Assembly: GCA_025356335.1 (NCBI GenBank)
Contig: JANXUF010000117.1
Coordinates: 1 to 50,500, forward strand
Length of the DNA stretch: 50,500 nt
Direction of reading: 5' to 3'
Origin: Actinomycetes bacterium
GTDB taxonomy: Bacteria > Actinomycetota > Acidimicrobiia > Acidimicrobiales > Ilumatobacteraceae
Shown: in pieces, positions 16,881 to 24,603 of the stretch
How positions within the stretch are numbered: the first letter of the stretch is position 1
Layout: every line of letters begins with the position of its first letter
Position numbers and translations under genes: made by a program
Notes under the pieces: model-generated
Told to the model about the DNA's origin: nothing
Seen by the model: only the letters and a program-made list of their open reading frames with translations
Databases searched by the model: none

Positions 16881-17850
16881 CAGCGTCTCGCACGATCTCG
16901 GAAACCCTCTGCAACACCTCTGGCGACGGAAGCGGGGTGTCGGCCAGCTGGACCCCGGTGTCCAACTGCGCCGAATTTGACATGCCGAGCAGCATGGAGT
17001 CGACGCCGGCCGTCTGCGCGCCGAACCAAATCGCCAATTGCACGAGCTCGACACCGAGCGTGTCGGAGTAGCGTCTCAGACGTTCGAGTCGGTCGACGCG
17101 GTCCGGCTCCACCCCGGGGTTCTCGCCACGGACGAATCGGGCGATCACACCACCGCCGAGCACGCCGCGAACGATCGTTCCAACGCCGTTTGCCCGTGCG
17201 GTCGGCAAGACATCCGCTGCGGCTTCAGGATCGAGAACGCCAAACGGCAGTTGGATCGCCGCCAGCCCTGTCACGCCGACCCACGAGGCCGCAACGGCGA
17301 CGCTCTCGCAACCGACACCGAAATGCCGCACCAGACCATCTGCGATCAACCGCTCGATGACCTCCGGAAGCTCGGACCTGTCCGCCGCCGGTGGACCATG
17401 GAACTGTAGGAGGTCGATCCGCTCACGTCGCAGCCTGACGAGGCTGGCACGCACCGCTCCGGCGACGTAGCCGGCGGAGAAATCGTGTGTCGAGTAGGCC
17501 TCGCCACGGGCCACGCCGATTCCGTGACCAATCCGGGACCTGATGGATGTCGCGACCAGTCGAGCTGCTTGCTTCGCACGCGAACGTTCTTCAAACCGAT
17601 ATCCGACCTTCGTCGCAACGACGACATCGACACCGGCAGCCTGAAGGGCCTCCCCAAGGAGCGATTCACTGTTGCCGTTGCCGTAGGCGTCGGCAACGTC
17701 GAAGAGCGTGATGCCGGCGTCAACTGCCTGGCGGACGAGGCGCACTGCAGAGCCTCGTGTCTGGCGCGCTTGAATGCTGCCCAACTTGTTGCAACCCATG
17801 CCGACGGCGGACACGATCAGGTCGGTGGAGCCGAGATGACGATGCTGCAT
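16870..17850 (-). CDS. Aldo-keto reductase family oxidoreductase
   Basis: 326 residues from ATG 17850. The catalytic tetrad is visible: Asp51 (LFDVADAYG), Tyr56, Lys81 (VVATKVGY) and His151 (LLQFHGPP). TIVRGVLGGGV and LLGMSNSAQLD in the C-terminal half fit the NAD(P)H-binding barrel. Such enzymes reduce or oxidise sugar ketones and aldehydes and are found in deoxysugar pathways (3-ketoreductases). It lies 41 bp after the PhyH-like gene and overlaps the GMC gene. Three different redox folds in one operon suggest stepwise modification of one compound. The frame is open further upstream over the PhyH gene, which I reject. Confidence 0.9.
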   Translation of the reverse strand: MQHRHLGSTDLIVSAVGMGCNKLGSIQARQTRGSAVRLVRQAVDAGITLFDVADAYGNGNSESLLGEALQAAGVDVVVATKVGYRFEERSRAKQAARLVATSIRSRIGHGIGVARGEAYSTHDFSAGYVAGAVRASLVRLRRERIDLLQFHGPPAADRSELPEVIERLIADGLVRHFGVGCESVAVAASWVGVTGLAAIQLPFGVLDPEAAADVLPTARANGVGTIVRGVLGGGVIARFVRGENPGVEPDRVDRLERLRRYSDTLGVELVQLAIWFGAQTAGVDSMLLGMSNSAQLDTGVQLADTPLPSPEVLQRVSEIVRDADAA

Positions 17851-17891
17851 CACGAGAGGGTAGCTTGTGGCCCCGTCGGCGATGAAACACG

Positions 17892-18692
17892 TCAGCTCGA
17901 ATAGCCCTTGTCGGAGAACAGCGAACGGGCGAATCGGTAGGCCGAGTAGGTGATGGGTGCCGTGACGAAGATGCGCTCCCGCATGCGACCGACCGCCGTT
18001 GGCCGAAACCAGTTCGGATAGAATTCGATCTCCTCGGTGAGGTGAGCGAACGGGTCGGGATTCGGCTCGTCCATCTCGCCGAACGTGAACGCCAACATCG
18101 GTCGTGCGTCGGCGCTTCGGTTCGGCATGCCACGGTGCCACAGCGTCGATCTGCGAAGGACGACGTCACCCTGCTGCAACGGCATTCGGGTGGAGCGGCG
18201 ATACAGGCGCTGAGCCGCATATTGCCAGAAGCGGTAGAAACGCTTGTTGGTTCCAGGCAGCACGTCGAGGGCGCCGTTCGTCAGGTTCGTGTCCACGACA
18301 GCGACGTTGCAGATCAAGAAGTCGGACGTGTACACACCATCCATGTGATAGTGCTGCGCCTTGCTCTTGGGCAGATTGAAGTTCAGCGTGACTCGCGGCC
18401 GTAGCGCCCACGTCGGATTCAACGACTCGACGAAGTCGATGATCCCCGCTGCGCGGATGTCGTCGTAGGCAAAATGCGCAGCGATCCCCGGAACGCAGTT
18501 GAGATGACCGCTGTACATTCCGCCACCCGCGAACAGGGAGCCGTCAGCGCTGATCCTGGCGAACTCCGCAGACAGGGTTGCAGCAAAGGCTTCCAGCCCG
18601 GACTTCGACACCACGCCGCGCAGCACGGCATAACCGTCCTCGTCGAGTCCACGCTTACAGGCGCTCGCCATCTCATTCGTCAACGTGCTCAC
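17892..18692 (-). CDS. Phytanoyl-CoA dioxygenase (PhyH)-like Fe(II)/2-oxoglutarate oxygenase
   Basis: 266 residues from GTG 18692, chosen because GAGG lies about 9 nt upstream; an ATG seven codons later is the alternative. The iron triad is HMD (His116, Asp118) in AQHYHMDGVY and His186 in LWHRGMPNRS, with Arg197 placed to bind 2-oxoglutarate. Only the jelly-roll core is present, with no targeting signal. The family hydroxylates many small molecules, including sugars and lipids. First gene of the PhyH, AKR and GMC set on the minus strand, so it may hydroxylate the substrate the other two then oxidise or reduce. The second PhyH-like protein in the window (42961) is not closely similar. Confidence 0.87.
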   Translation of the reverse strand: MSTLTNEMASACKRGLDEDGYAVLRGVVSKSGLEAFAATLSAEFARISADGSLFAGGGMYSGHLNCVPGIAAHFAYDDIRAAGIIDFVESLNPTWALRPRVTLNFNLPKSKAQHYHMDGVYTSDFLICNVAVVDTNLTNGALDVLPGTNKRFYRFWQYAAQRLYRRSTRMPLQQGDVVLRRSTLWHRGMPNRSADARPMLAFTFGEMDEPNPDPFAHLTEEIEFYPNWFRPTAVGRMRERIFVTAPITYSAYRFARSLFSDKGYSS

Positions 18693-18825
18693 TGGTTCAT
18701 TCCTCGGTGCTGTCCGCTCGGTCGCCGCCGGAAACCGCCATAATAACAGCGACGGTGCAAAGCGTCCGCGACGCGCCCTCGTTCGCCCCGCAGCCGCATC
18801 ACCCGTATGCGTTGCCCCTTCGGGC

Positions 18826-19395
18826 TCAGCGCTTCGTGGTATCCAATCGGCGCACAATGACAGCGGGCACCCCGGCGACCAACGTGTCGGGCTCGACGGA
18901 CCGCGTGACGACCGACCCGGCGGCGACGATGCATCCCGGTCCGATCTCGACCCCTGGAAGGATCGTCGCTCGAGCACCCACCCATGTGCCGCTTCCGACG
19001 CGCACCGGCTCGTTTCGCAGAGAGCCGGCACGCTCCTGCGACGGGCCGATGTGATGACTGTTGGTGATGATCATGACCTCTGGTCCAAACGCCACGTCAT
19101 TGCCGATGTCGATCCTCGCCGAGGCGTCGAACGTACATCCGGCATTGATCCAACAACGCTGTCCAACAGTCAGCCTCGAGGCAGGCCGAGCTGGACCACT
19201 GAGCTTCACCGGACCTCCGAACGTCGTCGCCCAACCGACGCGCACGCCCGCAAAGCGAAGCGCACGTGACCGCAGCCGATTTCCGACGAGAGGCGGCAGT
19301 GACCGGCAGATCGCCGTCGCGATCCACAGACGAAGGTCGAACTCACTAGTCTCTTCGTGAATGGCGGCTCGGGCCCGCCCGAGCCGTTCAATCAT
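18826..19395 (-). CDS. Hexapeptide-repeat acyltransferase
   Basis: 189 residues from ATG 19395. An N-terminal helix region (SRALRFAGVRVGWAT) leads into hexapeptide repeats: LTVGQRCWINAGCTF, IDIGNDVAFGPEVMII, VRVGSGTWVGARATILPGV, EIGPGCIVAAGSVV. The TNSHHIGP segment supplies the catalytic His. The closing SVEPDTLVAGVPAVIV is standard. Related to sugar O-acetyltransferases and to the protein at 4048. It follows the flippase gene on the same strand after 76 bp and precedes the PhyH gene by 133 bp. Likely acetylates a sugar of the repeat unit; another acyl donor cannot be excluded. Confidence 0.87.
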   Translation of the reverse strand: MIERLGRARAAIHEETSEFDLRLWIATAICRSLPPLVGNRLRSRALRFAGVRVGWATTFGGPVKLSGPARPASRLTVGQRCWINAGCTFDASARIDIGNDVAFGPEVMIITNSHHIGPSQERAGSLRNEPVRVGSGTWVGARATILPGVEIGPGCIVAAGSVVTRSVEPDTLVAGVPAVIVRRLDTTKR

Positions 19396-19471
19396 TTTAC
19401 AATGCTATCGACGGCCGACGCCGACGCATCGGCCCATCGCGTGTACGCATCACCTTCGCTCGCCGAGATGC

Positions 19472-20989
19472 TCAAGCGGGGTTTCGCGCCGGGCGCACTC
19501 GTGCGAGGACTTTTCCCCATCCCTGCCTGGCGGCGTCGCGTTCGAAATGGTCCGGCGAGCGCAAAAGCAGGAACACGACGAAGTACACAACCGTGGCGAC
19601 TGCGCCCGAGAGCACGAACGGCTCCGAACGCAATGGCCAGCCGGCGGCTAGCATCGCGCCGCCGGAGATCGCGCATCGCAGCACTCGGAGGTAAGTCGAC
19701 CGACGGAAGATGTACGGCGCCACGACGGTCACCCCGATGCCGATCTGGATCGCCTCGGTGCCGATGTAAGCCAGAGCGGCGCCGATCGCTCCATTGCCGT
19801 AGCGGTTGTGGCTCCAGCGCACGAGAACGAGGTCGAGGGGAATCGAAGCGATCGTGGCAGCCAGCATCAGATAGCCGATGAAGCGGGCCCGGCCGCTGGC
19901 GATGGCGAACTGAGCCAGCACTATCGTCTGATAGCTGAGGATGGCGACGACACCAAAGATTGCCAGGACGGCTGCGGAGCCGGAGTACTCGTTCCCGAAC
20001 AGAGTCGACGTTAATGAGGCGCTGACGACGACGGTGCCCAAGCCGATCCAGACGCCAAAGACAAGCATGGTCTGGAAAGCCTGGCTGATGAGCTTGGGGA
20101 CGTCCTCGGGCGCCTCGCTGTGCAGGCGGGCGACTCGCGGGAACACTGCGGTGAGCAGTACCGCCGGGACGAACAGGAGTGAACCGAAGATACTGTCGGC
20201 TGTGGTGTACCAGCCGACTTCGCGCTCGGTCGCGATCAGCGAGATCACGAGCGTGTCTACCTGCAGGTAGATGATGACCATCGCGTCGGCGAACAGGTAG
20301 GGAGCGCTTGCCTTCATCAGCCGGACCCCCGAAAAGAGCGAATCCTCTGTCGACGACGACGCCACACTCCGAACAATCCGGACGAACATGATCGCACTCA
20401 ACGCAGTGACGGCCGCTCCAATCCACGACATGACAATGACCCCGGCGCCCAATGCCAAGGCAGCGACAATCGCCACCACTAACAACACCTCGTTGGCGAT
20501 GTCGATCTTTCCTACGGCGCCCATCTGCTCCGAGCCGAACAGCACGGCGCGTTCGCTGTTGCCGATCAGGCCGAACAAGGCGCCGACCGCGCCTATTCCG
20601 ATGATCAGCAGCAGGCGGTTCTCGTACTTTGCGACGACCGCAAAGATGGCGACGAACGGAAGGAGTAGGACGAAGACCAGCAGCCTGACCTTGATGACCT
20701 CGCGGCCCAGCGATCGTGCCTGCGTGCGACGCTTGGCGACTTCCACGGTGACGAATGCGCCGGTGCCGAACGTCGCCACGACGGACACGATCGCCCAGAG
20801 CGAAGTCGACACGCGAAACTGGCCGAGGCCGTCCGGCCCGAGAAACCGGGGCAGTACGACGAGCAGCACCGAACTGAGTATCCAGGTGGCCACCTGCGAT
20901 CCGAGGATCGCCATAACGTTCCTGCCAAGGCTACGCGCCGGACGATCATCCGTCGGTGGAGTCGCAGGCTGAGCAGGGAGGTCAGCCAC
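19472..20989 (-). CDS. Wzx-type polysaccharide flippase (MOP superfamily)
   Basis: 505 residues and about 12-14 hydrophobic helices spread over its length. The N-terminal segment NVMAILGSQVATWILSSV followed by LPRFLGPDGLGQFRVST is typical of polysaccharide biosynthesis (RfbX/MVF-like) transporters, and the central AKRRTQARSL loop is cytoplasmic. These proteins flip undecaprenyl-linked repeat units to the outer face of the membrane, matching the Wzy-like and Wzz-like genes downstream. The ATG overlaps the end of the acetyltransferase gene by 8 bp. The C-terminus (FLLLRSPDHFERDAARQGWG) is charged and should be inside the cell. Confidence 0.9.
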   Translation of the reverse strand: MADLPAQPATPPTDDRPARSLGRNVMAILGSQVATWILSSVLLVVLPRFLGPDGLGQFRVSTSLWAIVSVVATFGTGAFVTVEVAKRRTQARSLGREVIKVRLLVFVLLLPFVAIFAVVAKYENRLLLIIGIGAVGALFGLIGNSERAVLFGSEQMGAVGKIDIANEVLLVVAIVAALALGAGVIVMSWIGAAVTALSAIMFVRIVRSVASSSTEDSLFSGVRLMKASAPYLFADAMVIIYLQVDTLVISLIATEREVGWYTTADSIFGSLLFVPAVLLTAVFPRVARLHSEAPEDVPKLISQAFQTMLVFGVWIGLGTVVVSASLTSTLFGNEYSGSAAVLAIFGVVAILSYQTIVLAQFAIASGRARFIGYLMLAATIASIPLDLVLVRWSHNRYGNGAIGAALAYIGTEAIQIGIGVTVVAPYIFRRSTYLRVLRCAISGGAMLAAGWPLRSEPFVLSGAVATVVYFVVFLLLRSPDHFERDAARQGWGKVLARVRPARNPA

Positions 20990-21578
20990 TCGGTTCCATC
21001 CGTGGCGTGGCTACCTCGGGCTCACCAACTCGTCGCTCGAGCACCCGCGCCGGCACGCCGACCGCAGTCGCTCGGGCTGGAACGTCATGCAGCACGACAG
21101 CGTTAGCGCCGACCTTGGCGCCGCTGCCGATCGTGATCGCACCAAGAACGCGTGCGCCTGCACCGAAGAAGGTATCATCGCCGATGGTTGGCCAGACGCC
21201 TGCTTCGAGGGTACCGAACGTGACTGCGGAGATCACTGTGACATTGCTGCCTATCGAGGTGGCATGCAACACACATCCGACGGGGTGAGCAATGTACAGA
21301 CCGCCGCCGATCTGCAGCCCGATCGACAGTTCAAGCCCATACAGCCGAAGCAGACGACGCTGGGTCCAGGATGAGGTGCCGCGTACACCCACGCTCCGCA
21401 GGGCGTTGGCCAAACGGAACCATGCCATGGCCCGCAGTGACGGATTCTGATAGAGCAGTCGCAGAACCTTGGTCGTCGAGACCGTATCGATCGACACCAC
21501 GCTCTCCGGAACGACCCACCGAGCGGCATCTTGCCAAAACGTCCTTCGCGCATCCGCCATCACGTCCCTGAACCGCAT
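20982..21578 (-). CDS. CysE/SAT-like hexapeptide acetyltransferase
   Basis: 198 residues. An alpha-helical N-terminal part (NPSLRAMAWFRLANALRS) precedes a beta-helix with IGGGLYIAHPVGCVLHATS, PTIGDDTFFGAGARVLGAI and TIGSGAKVGANAVVLHDVP. The GLYIAHP and GCVLH segments resemble serine acetyltransferases, including the active-site His. It lacks the long N-terminal domain of true CysE, and many short SAT-like proteins in glycan loci act on sugars. Its end overlaps the flippase start, so it is in the export operon. It is divergent from the lipoprotein gene at 21742, with a 163-bp shared upstream region. Confidence 0.87.
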   Translation of the reverse strand: MRFRDVMADARRTFWQDAARWVVPESVVSIDTVSTTKVLRLLYQNPSLRAMAWFRLANALRSVGVRGTSSWTQRRLLRLYGLELSIGLQIGGGLYIAHPVGCVLHATSIGSNVTVISAVTFGTLEAGVWPTIGDDTFFGAGARVLGAITIGSGAKVGANAVVLHDVPARATAVGVPARVLERRVGEPEVATPRMEPSG

Positions 21579-21644
21579 TGGCCTACTCTACGAGCCCGCT
21601 GATCCGGCACAATACCTCTCACAAATGTTATCCAGAGACGGTTT

Positions 21645-21722
21645 TTGTCACCGTGAGCGTTCTTGTAACCGTTCTCGGGCTTGCAAACACAAATGAACCC
21701 GGAGAAATCACGTTTTGTAACC
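21645..21722. promoter_or_regulatory. Three TTGTMACC repeats in a divergent promoter region
   Basis: TTGTCACC (21645-21652), TTGTAACC (21663-21670) and TTGTAACC (21715-21722) lie between the divergent acetyltransferase and lipoprotein genes. The first two are 18 bp apart and the third is 52 bp on, close to five helix turns. The region is richer in A+T than its surroundings. They could bind a regulator, but chance is not excluded. Confidence 0.3.
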
Positions 21723-21741
21723 AATCTGTTATGTTGGCAGG

Positions 21742-23172
21742 ATGGTTCGAACGACGATTCTCGGCATCGCTGCCGTCGGAACATTGCTTACCCAGGGTTG
21801 GGGATGCAGCACGGGTCAGCGCGGGGCGAACCCGTCGCGCACCACCACGATGACGCCTCGGGTCCCGATTCCGACGCCGACGCCGATGCCTGGCCCGACG
21901 GGCGGCAGCAGCAACGTCGGGTGCGGACTGCAATTGGCGACATCGCCACTGGCATTCTGCGAGACGTTCGATCAACCGCACAGCGGCGGCACTCGGACCG
22001 GCGACCTCGACCCCGTGCTGTGGGGTGTATCACGCATCGGCAAGATCGACTCTGGACAGGGCGCGTTGAACCTGATCTCCGACACCCAGATGATCGCGTG
22101 CGGTGCCACGACAACCGTCGGCCCTCCCAATGCTGTCCGTGTCTGCAACGGGCAGGTGTACGAGTCGCAGAACGACAACCACGGTGTCGTCAACATCGAC
22201 CTCTACCCGAAGCAGCCGTTCGATTTCACCGGTCGGACCGGCACCGTCGGCTTCGATGTGTCCGCCGACTCTGAAGGTATTCACGGCGCCTGGCCGGAGT
22301 TCATCATCACTGACAAGCCGGTCCCCGGCGCCCGGTCCGACATCTCGAACACCGGAGGAACGAGCGGGAACAACGACGTTCTCCCCCCCGCTGCCGCCAA
22401 CGAGATCGGAGTCAACTTCGACGGAGGCTGCGCCAAAACCACCGATACCACCGGCGTCGCCAAGATCTATGTGACCAGGAACAATGCTTTCATCGAGGTT
22501 CCCGTCAACCAGACCGACTGTGTCAAAAAGGGCTCCCCGACAGCGATGAACCATGTCGAGGTCCGCGTGAACCAGGCGCGGATCGAGATCTGGATGTCCG
22601 ATGGCGGATCGAGAACGCTGAAGATGGTTGCGTCAGCTGACAACCTCAATCTGAGCTTCACCAAGGGTCTGGTATGGATGACCGACGCGCACTACAACGC
22701 CGACAAGTTCCCGAACCCGAACGGGCAGCGCGTGCACACCTTCGCGTGGGACAATTTGGCCTTCGACGGTCCCAAGACCTACCGAGACCTCGGGTATGAC
22801 GTGCCCGAGGCGAACGAACGTAACGGCGCAGCGACGAGCCTCGGCTATTCTGTGGGAAGCCCGAAAACGCTCAATGTCGCTGGAAACGTGACATGGGGAC
22901 CGAACACGACCGGTGCACAGATCGTGTTCAACTACTGGGTGTCGGGCACTGCCGTACCGAGCGTCTCGCTCAACGGAAACGAATTCATTGATACGCCGAA
23001 TCCCTTCGCTGCCGATGGTCTCTCGTTCATGTGGCGCTCGATCTCCATACCGATTCCGAGTTTGTCTCAAGTACACAGCGGCGCCAACTCGATCACGTTC
23101 AAGTCGACCGATGGCTCCACGGTGGTGGCCAACATCTCGCTCATCATGGTGCACGGGGCCGAGGTGCCATAG
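21742..23172 (+). CDS. Secreted ConA-like (lectin/glucanase fold) protein, probable lipoprotein
   Basis: 476 residues. Hydrophobic leader ending near TQGWGC (Cys22), then a Thr/Pro linker to about residue 55. The block FCETFDQP...GDLDPVLWG (72-93) is like the start of GH16-type concanavalin A domains, and TFAWDNLAFDGP fits the end of such a fold. A second part, from about residue 365 (LGYSVGSPKTLNVAG), looks like a beta-sandwich that may bind carbohydrate. The catalytic ExDxxE motif of GH16 is not visible, so a binding role is more likely than hydrolysis. The lipobox is imperfect (Trp at -2). The plausible target is the cluster's own polysaccharide. Family assignment is tentative. Confidence 0.7.
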   Translation: MVRTTILGIAAVGTLLTQGWGCSTGQRGANPSRTTTMTPRVPIPTPTPMPGPTGGSSNVGCGLQLATSPLAFCETFDQPHSGGTRTGDLDPVLWGVSRIGKIDSGQGALNLISDTQMIACGATTTVGPPNAVRVCNGQVYESQNDNHGVVNIDLYPKQPFDFTGRTGTVGFDVSADSEGIHGAWPEFIITDKPVPGARSDISNTGGTSGNNDVLPPAAANEIGVNFDGGCAKTTDTTGVAKIYVTRNNAFIEVPVNQTDCVKKGSPTAMNHVEVRVNQARIEIWMSDGGSRTLKMVASADNLNLSFTKGLVWMTDAHYNADKFPNPNGQRVHTFAWDNLAFDGPKTYRDLGYDVPEANERNGAATSLGYSVGSPKTLNVAGNVTWGPNTTGAQIVFNYWVSGTAVPSVSLNGNEFIDTPNPFAADGLSFMWRSISIPIPSLSQVHSGANSITFKSTDGSTVVANISLIMVHGAEVP

Positions 23173-23358
23173 CCCGCCCCGTTCGATACTGACCTGCGAC
23201 GTCTGCGCGCGGTTCGAGGTTTCGTCAACGGGTCGAGTTCAGCAGACCTTCAGGAATCTGCTACATTTGCAATCCATGCACGAGCTCATAATTCGAGCAG
23301 CGACACAACATCCGTCTCGACCTCAGACAGCAGCCTCGCCACCACCTCTCGTGTTCGT

Positions 23359-24603
23359 CTGCATTTTCTCGATGGGCTACGCGGACTAGCCGCGTTGTAC
23401 GTCGTCATTTTTCACACATTGACGATCAATGTTCCAGTCGGCCACGTCTCCCTGCCGATGCGAGTCACCCGGCAGATCTTTGGTTACGGACACCTGGCCG
23501 TCGCGATCTTTATCGTTCTCTCCGGCTACAGCCTGATGCTCCCTCTTGCCCGCTTCGGACGCTACGAGTTGTTGGGTGGATTCCGCCCGTACATCCGCCG
23601 TCGGGCCAGACGGCTGTTACCGCCCTACTACGCAGCGCTCGTGCTGTCGATTCTGTCGATCGTCGTGTACAACTCTGTCTCCTCCGCAGGCTCCGGTGAG
23701 GCGCCGGGGCCGTACGATGCTGCGCGGAGCACCGGTTCGCTCATCTCGCACGTGTTCCTCGTGCACAACTGGAGTTTCGACTGGGCGTTCCGCATCAACG
23801 GCCCGATGTGGAGCGTGGCGACGGAATGGCAAGTCTATTTCCTCATGCCGCTGGTGCTGCTGCCGCTATGGAAGCGCTATGGTGGAACGTCCGCGCTGGT
23901 CGCGACCTGGGGCGTTACGCTGGGCGACTTCTTCGTGATCCCAGACAACGAAAACCTCTATTGGGCGGCGCCGTGGTTTATCGGCTCGTTCGCGTTCGGG
24001 ATGTGGGGGGCGGTCGCGATCTTCTCGGAAGTCGACCAAGCTCGCCGTTTCAGCAGCCTGTCGTGGGGATGGATCGCCTGCGGTTTCGGAGCGACGATCG
24101 CCGGGATCATCGCCACGGGGAAAGGCGATATGTCGCTTCCGATACTCGACCCTGTCGTCAGCCTGTTTGCGCTGTCTCTGATCTGCCATGCATCGCAACG
24201 GGTCGTGCGTGGTGAGCGGGACGCCGCCGCCGTTCGAGCGCTGTCGTCCCGCCCGGCGGCGTACCTCGGCGGATTCTCGTACAGCCTTTATCTGATCCAG
24301 CATCCGCTGTTACGCCTGCTCGAAAAGGTGCTCGGCGACACATCGTTGAGCTACGAGCAGATACTCATCGTCGCCGTGCTTGTCGGTCTTCCATGCATCG
24401 TCTTCGCGGCGTGGATCTTCTCGTTGGTGTTCGAGCGACCGTTCACGACCGGTGACGTCATCATGCCGTTTCTCCGCCGTCAGCTTGGCAACAGCCGCCG
24501 CGACCGCTCCGATCACACCGCAACGCTGCTCGCCATCGAGGGTTCGGACGCACGAACCGCAGAGGGCCGCGCCGACAAACGTCGATCGGCTCGGCGCGGG
24601 TAG
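23359..24603 (+). CDS. Acyltransferase family 3 membrane protein (start unresolved)
   Basis: Integral membrane acyltransferase with about ten hydrophobic helices. The conserved first motif LHFLDGLRGLAALYVVIFH (23359-23415, with the catalytic His), FIVLSGYSL, the R-rich RPYIRRRARRLLPPYY and GPMWSVATEWQVYF are all typical. Family members O-acylate exported polysaccharides. The start is a problem: in this frame there is no ATG, GTG or TTG between the previous stop at 23172 and TTG 23395, and starting at 23395 would cut off the FLDGLRG motif. I place the start at CTG 23359 for want of a better one. An ATG at 23276 is in another frame, so a frameshift is possible. The C-terminus overlaps the convergent polymerase gene by 91 bp. 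Confidence 0.75.
   Translation: MHFLDGLRGLAALYVVIFHTLTINVPVGHVSLPMRVTRQIFGYGHLAVAIFIVLSGYSLMLPLARFGRYELLGGFRPYIRRRARRLLPPYYAALVLSILSIVVYNSVSSAGSGEAPGPYDAARSTGSLISHVFLVHNWSFDWAFRINGPMWSVATEWQVYFLMPLVLLPLWKRYGGTSALVATWGVTLGDFFVIPDNENLYWAAPWFIGSFAFGMWGAVAIFSEVDQARRFSSLSWGWIACGFGATIAGIIATGKGDMSLPILDPVVSLFALSLICHASQRVVRGERDAAAVRALSSRPAAYLGGFSYSLYLIQHPLLRLLEKVLGDTSLSYEQILIVAVLVGLPCIVFAAWIFSLVFERPFTTGDVIMPFLRRQLGNSRRDRSDHTATLLAIEGSDARTAEGRADKRRSARRG

Noticed and set aside
16881..17054. A longer GMC oxidoreductase start inside the aldo-keto reductase gene
   Set aside because: The extra 58 residues are low-complexity shadow coding; the FAD motif lies right after ATG 16880.
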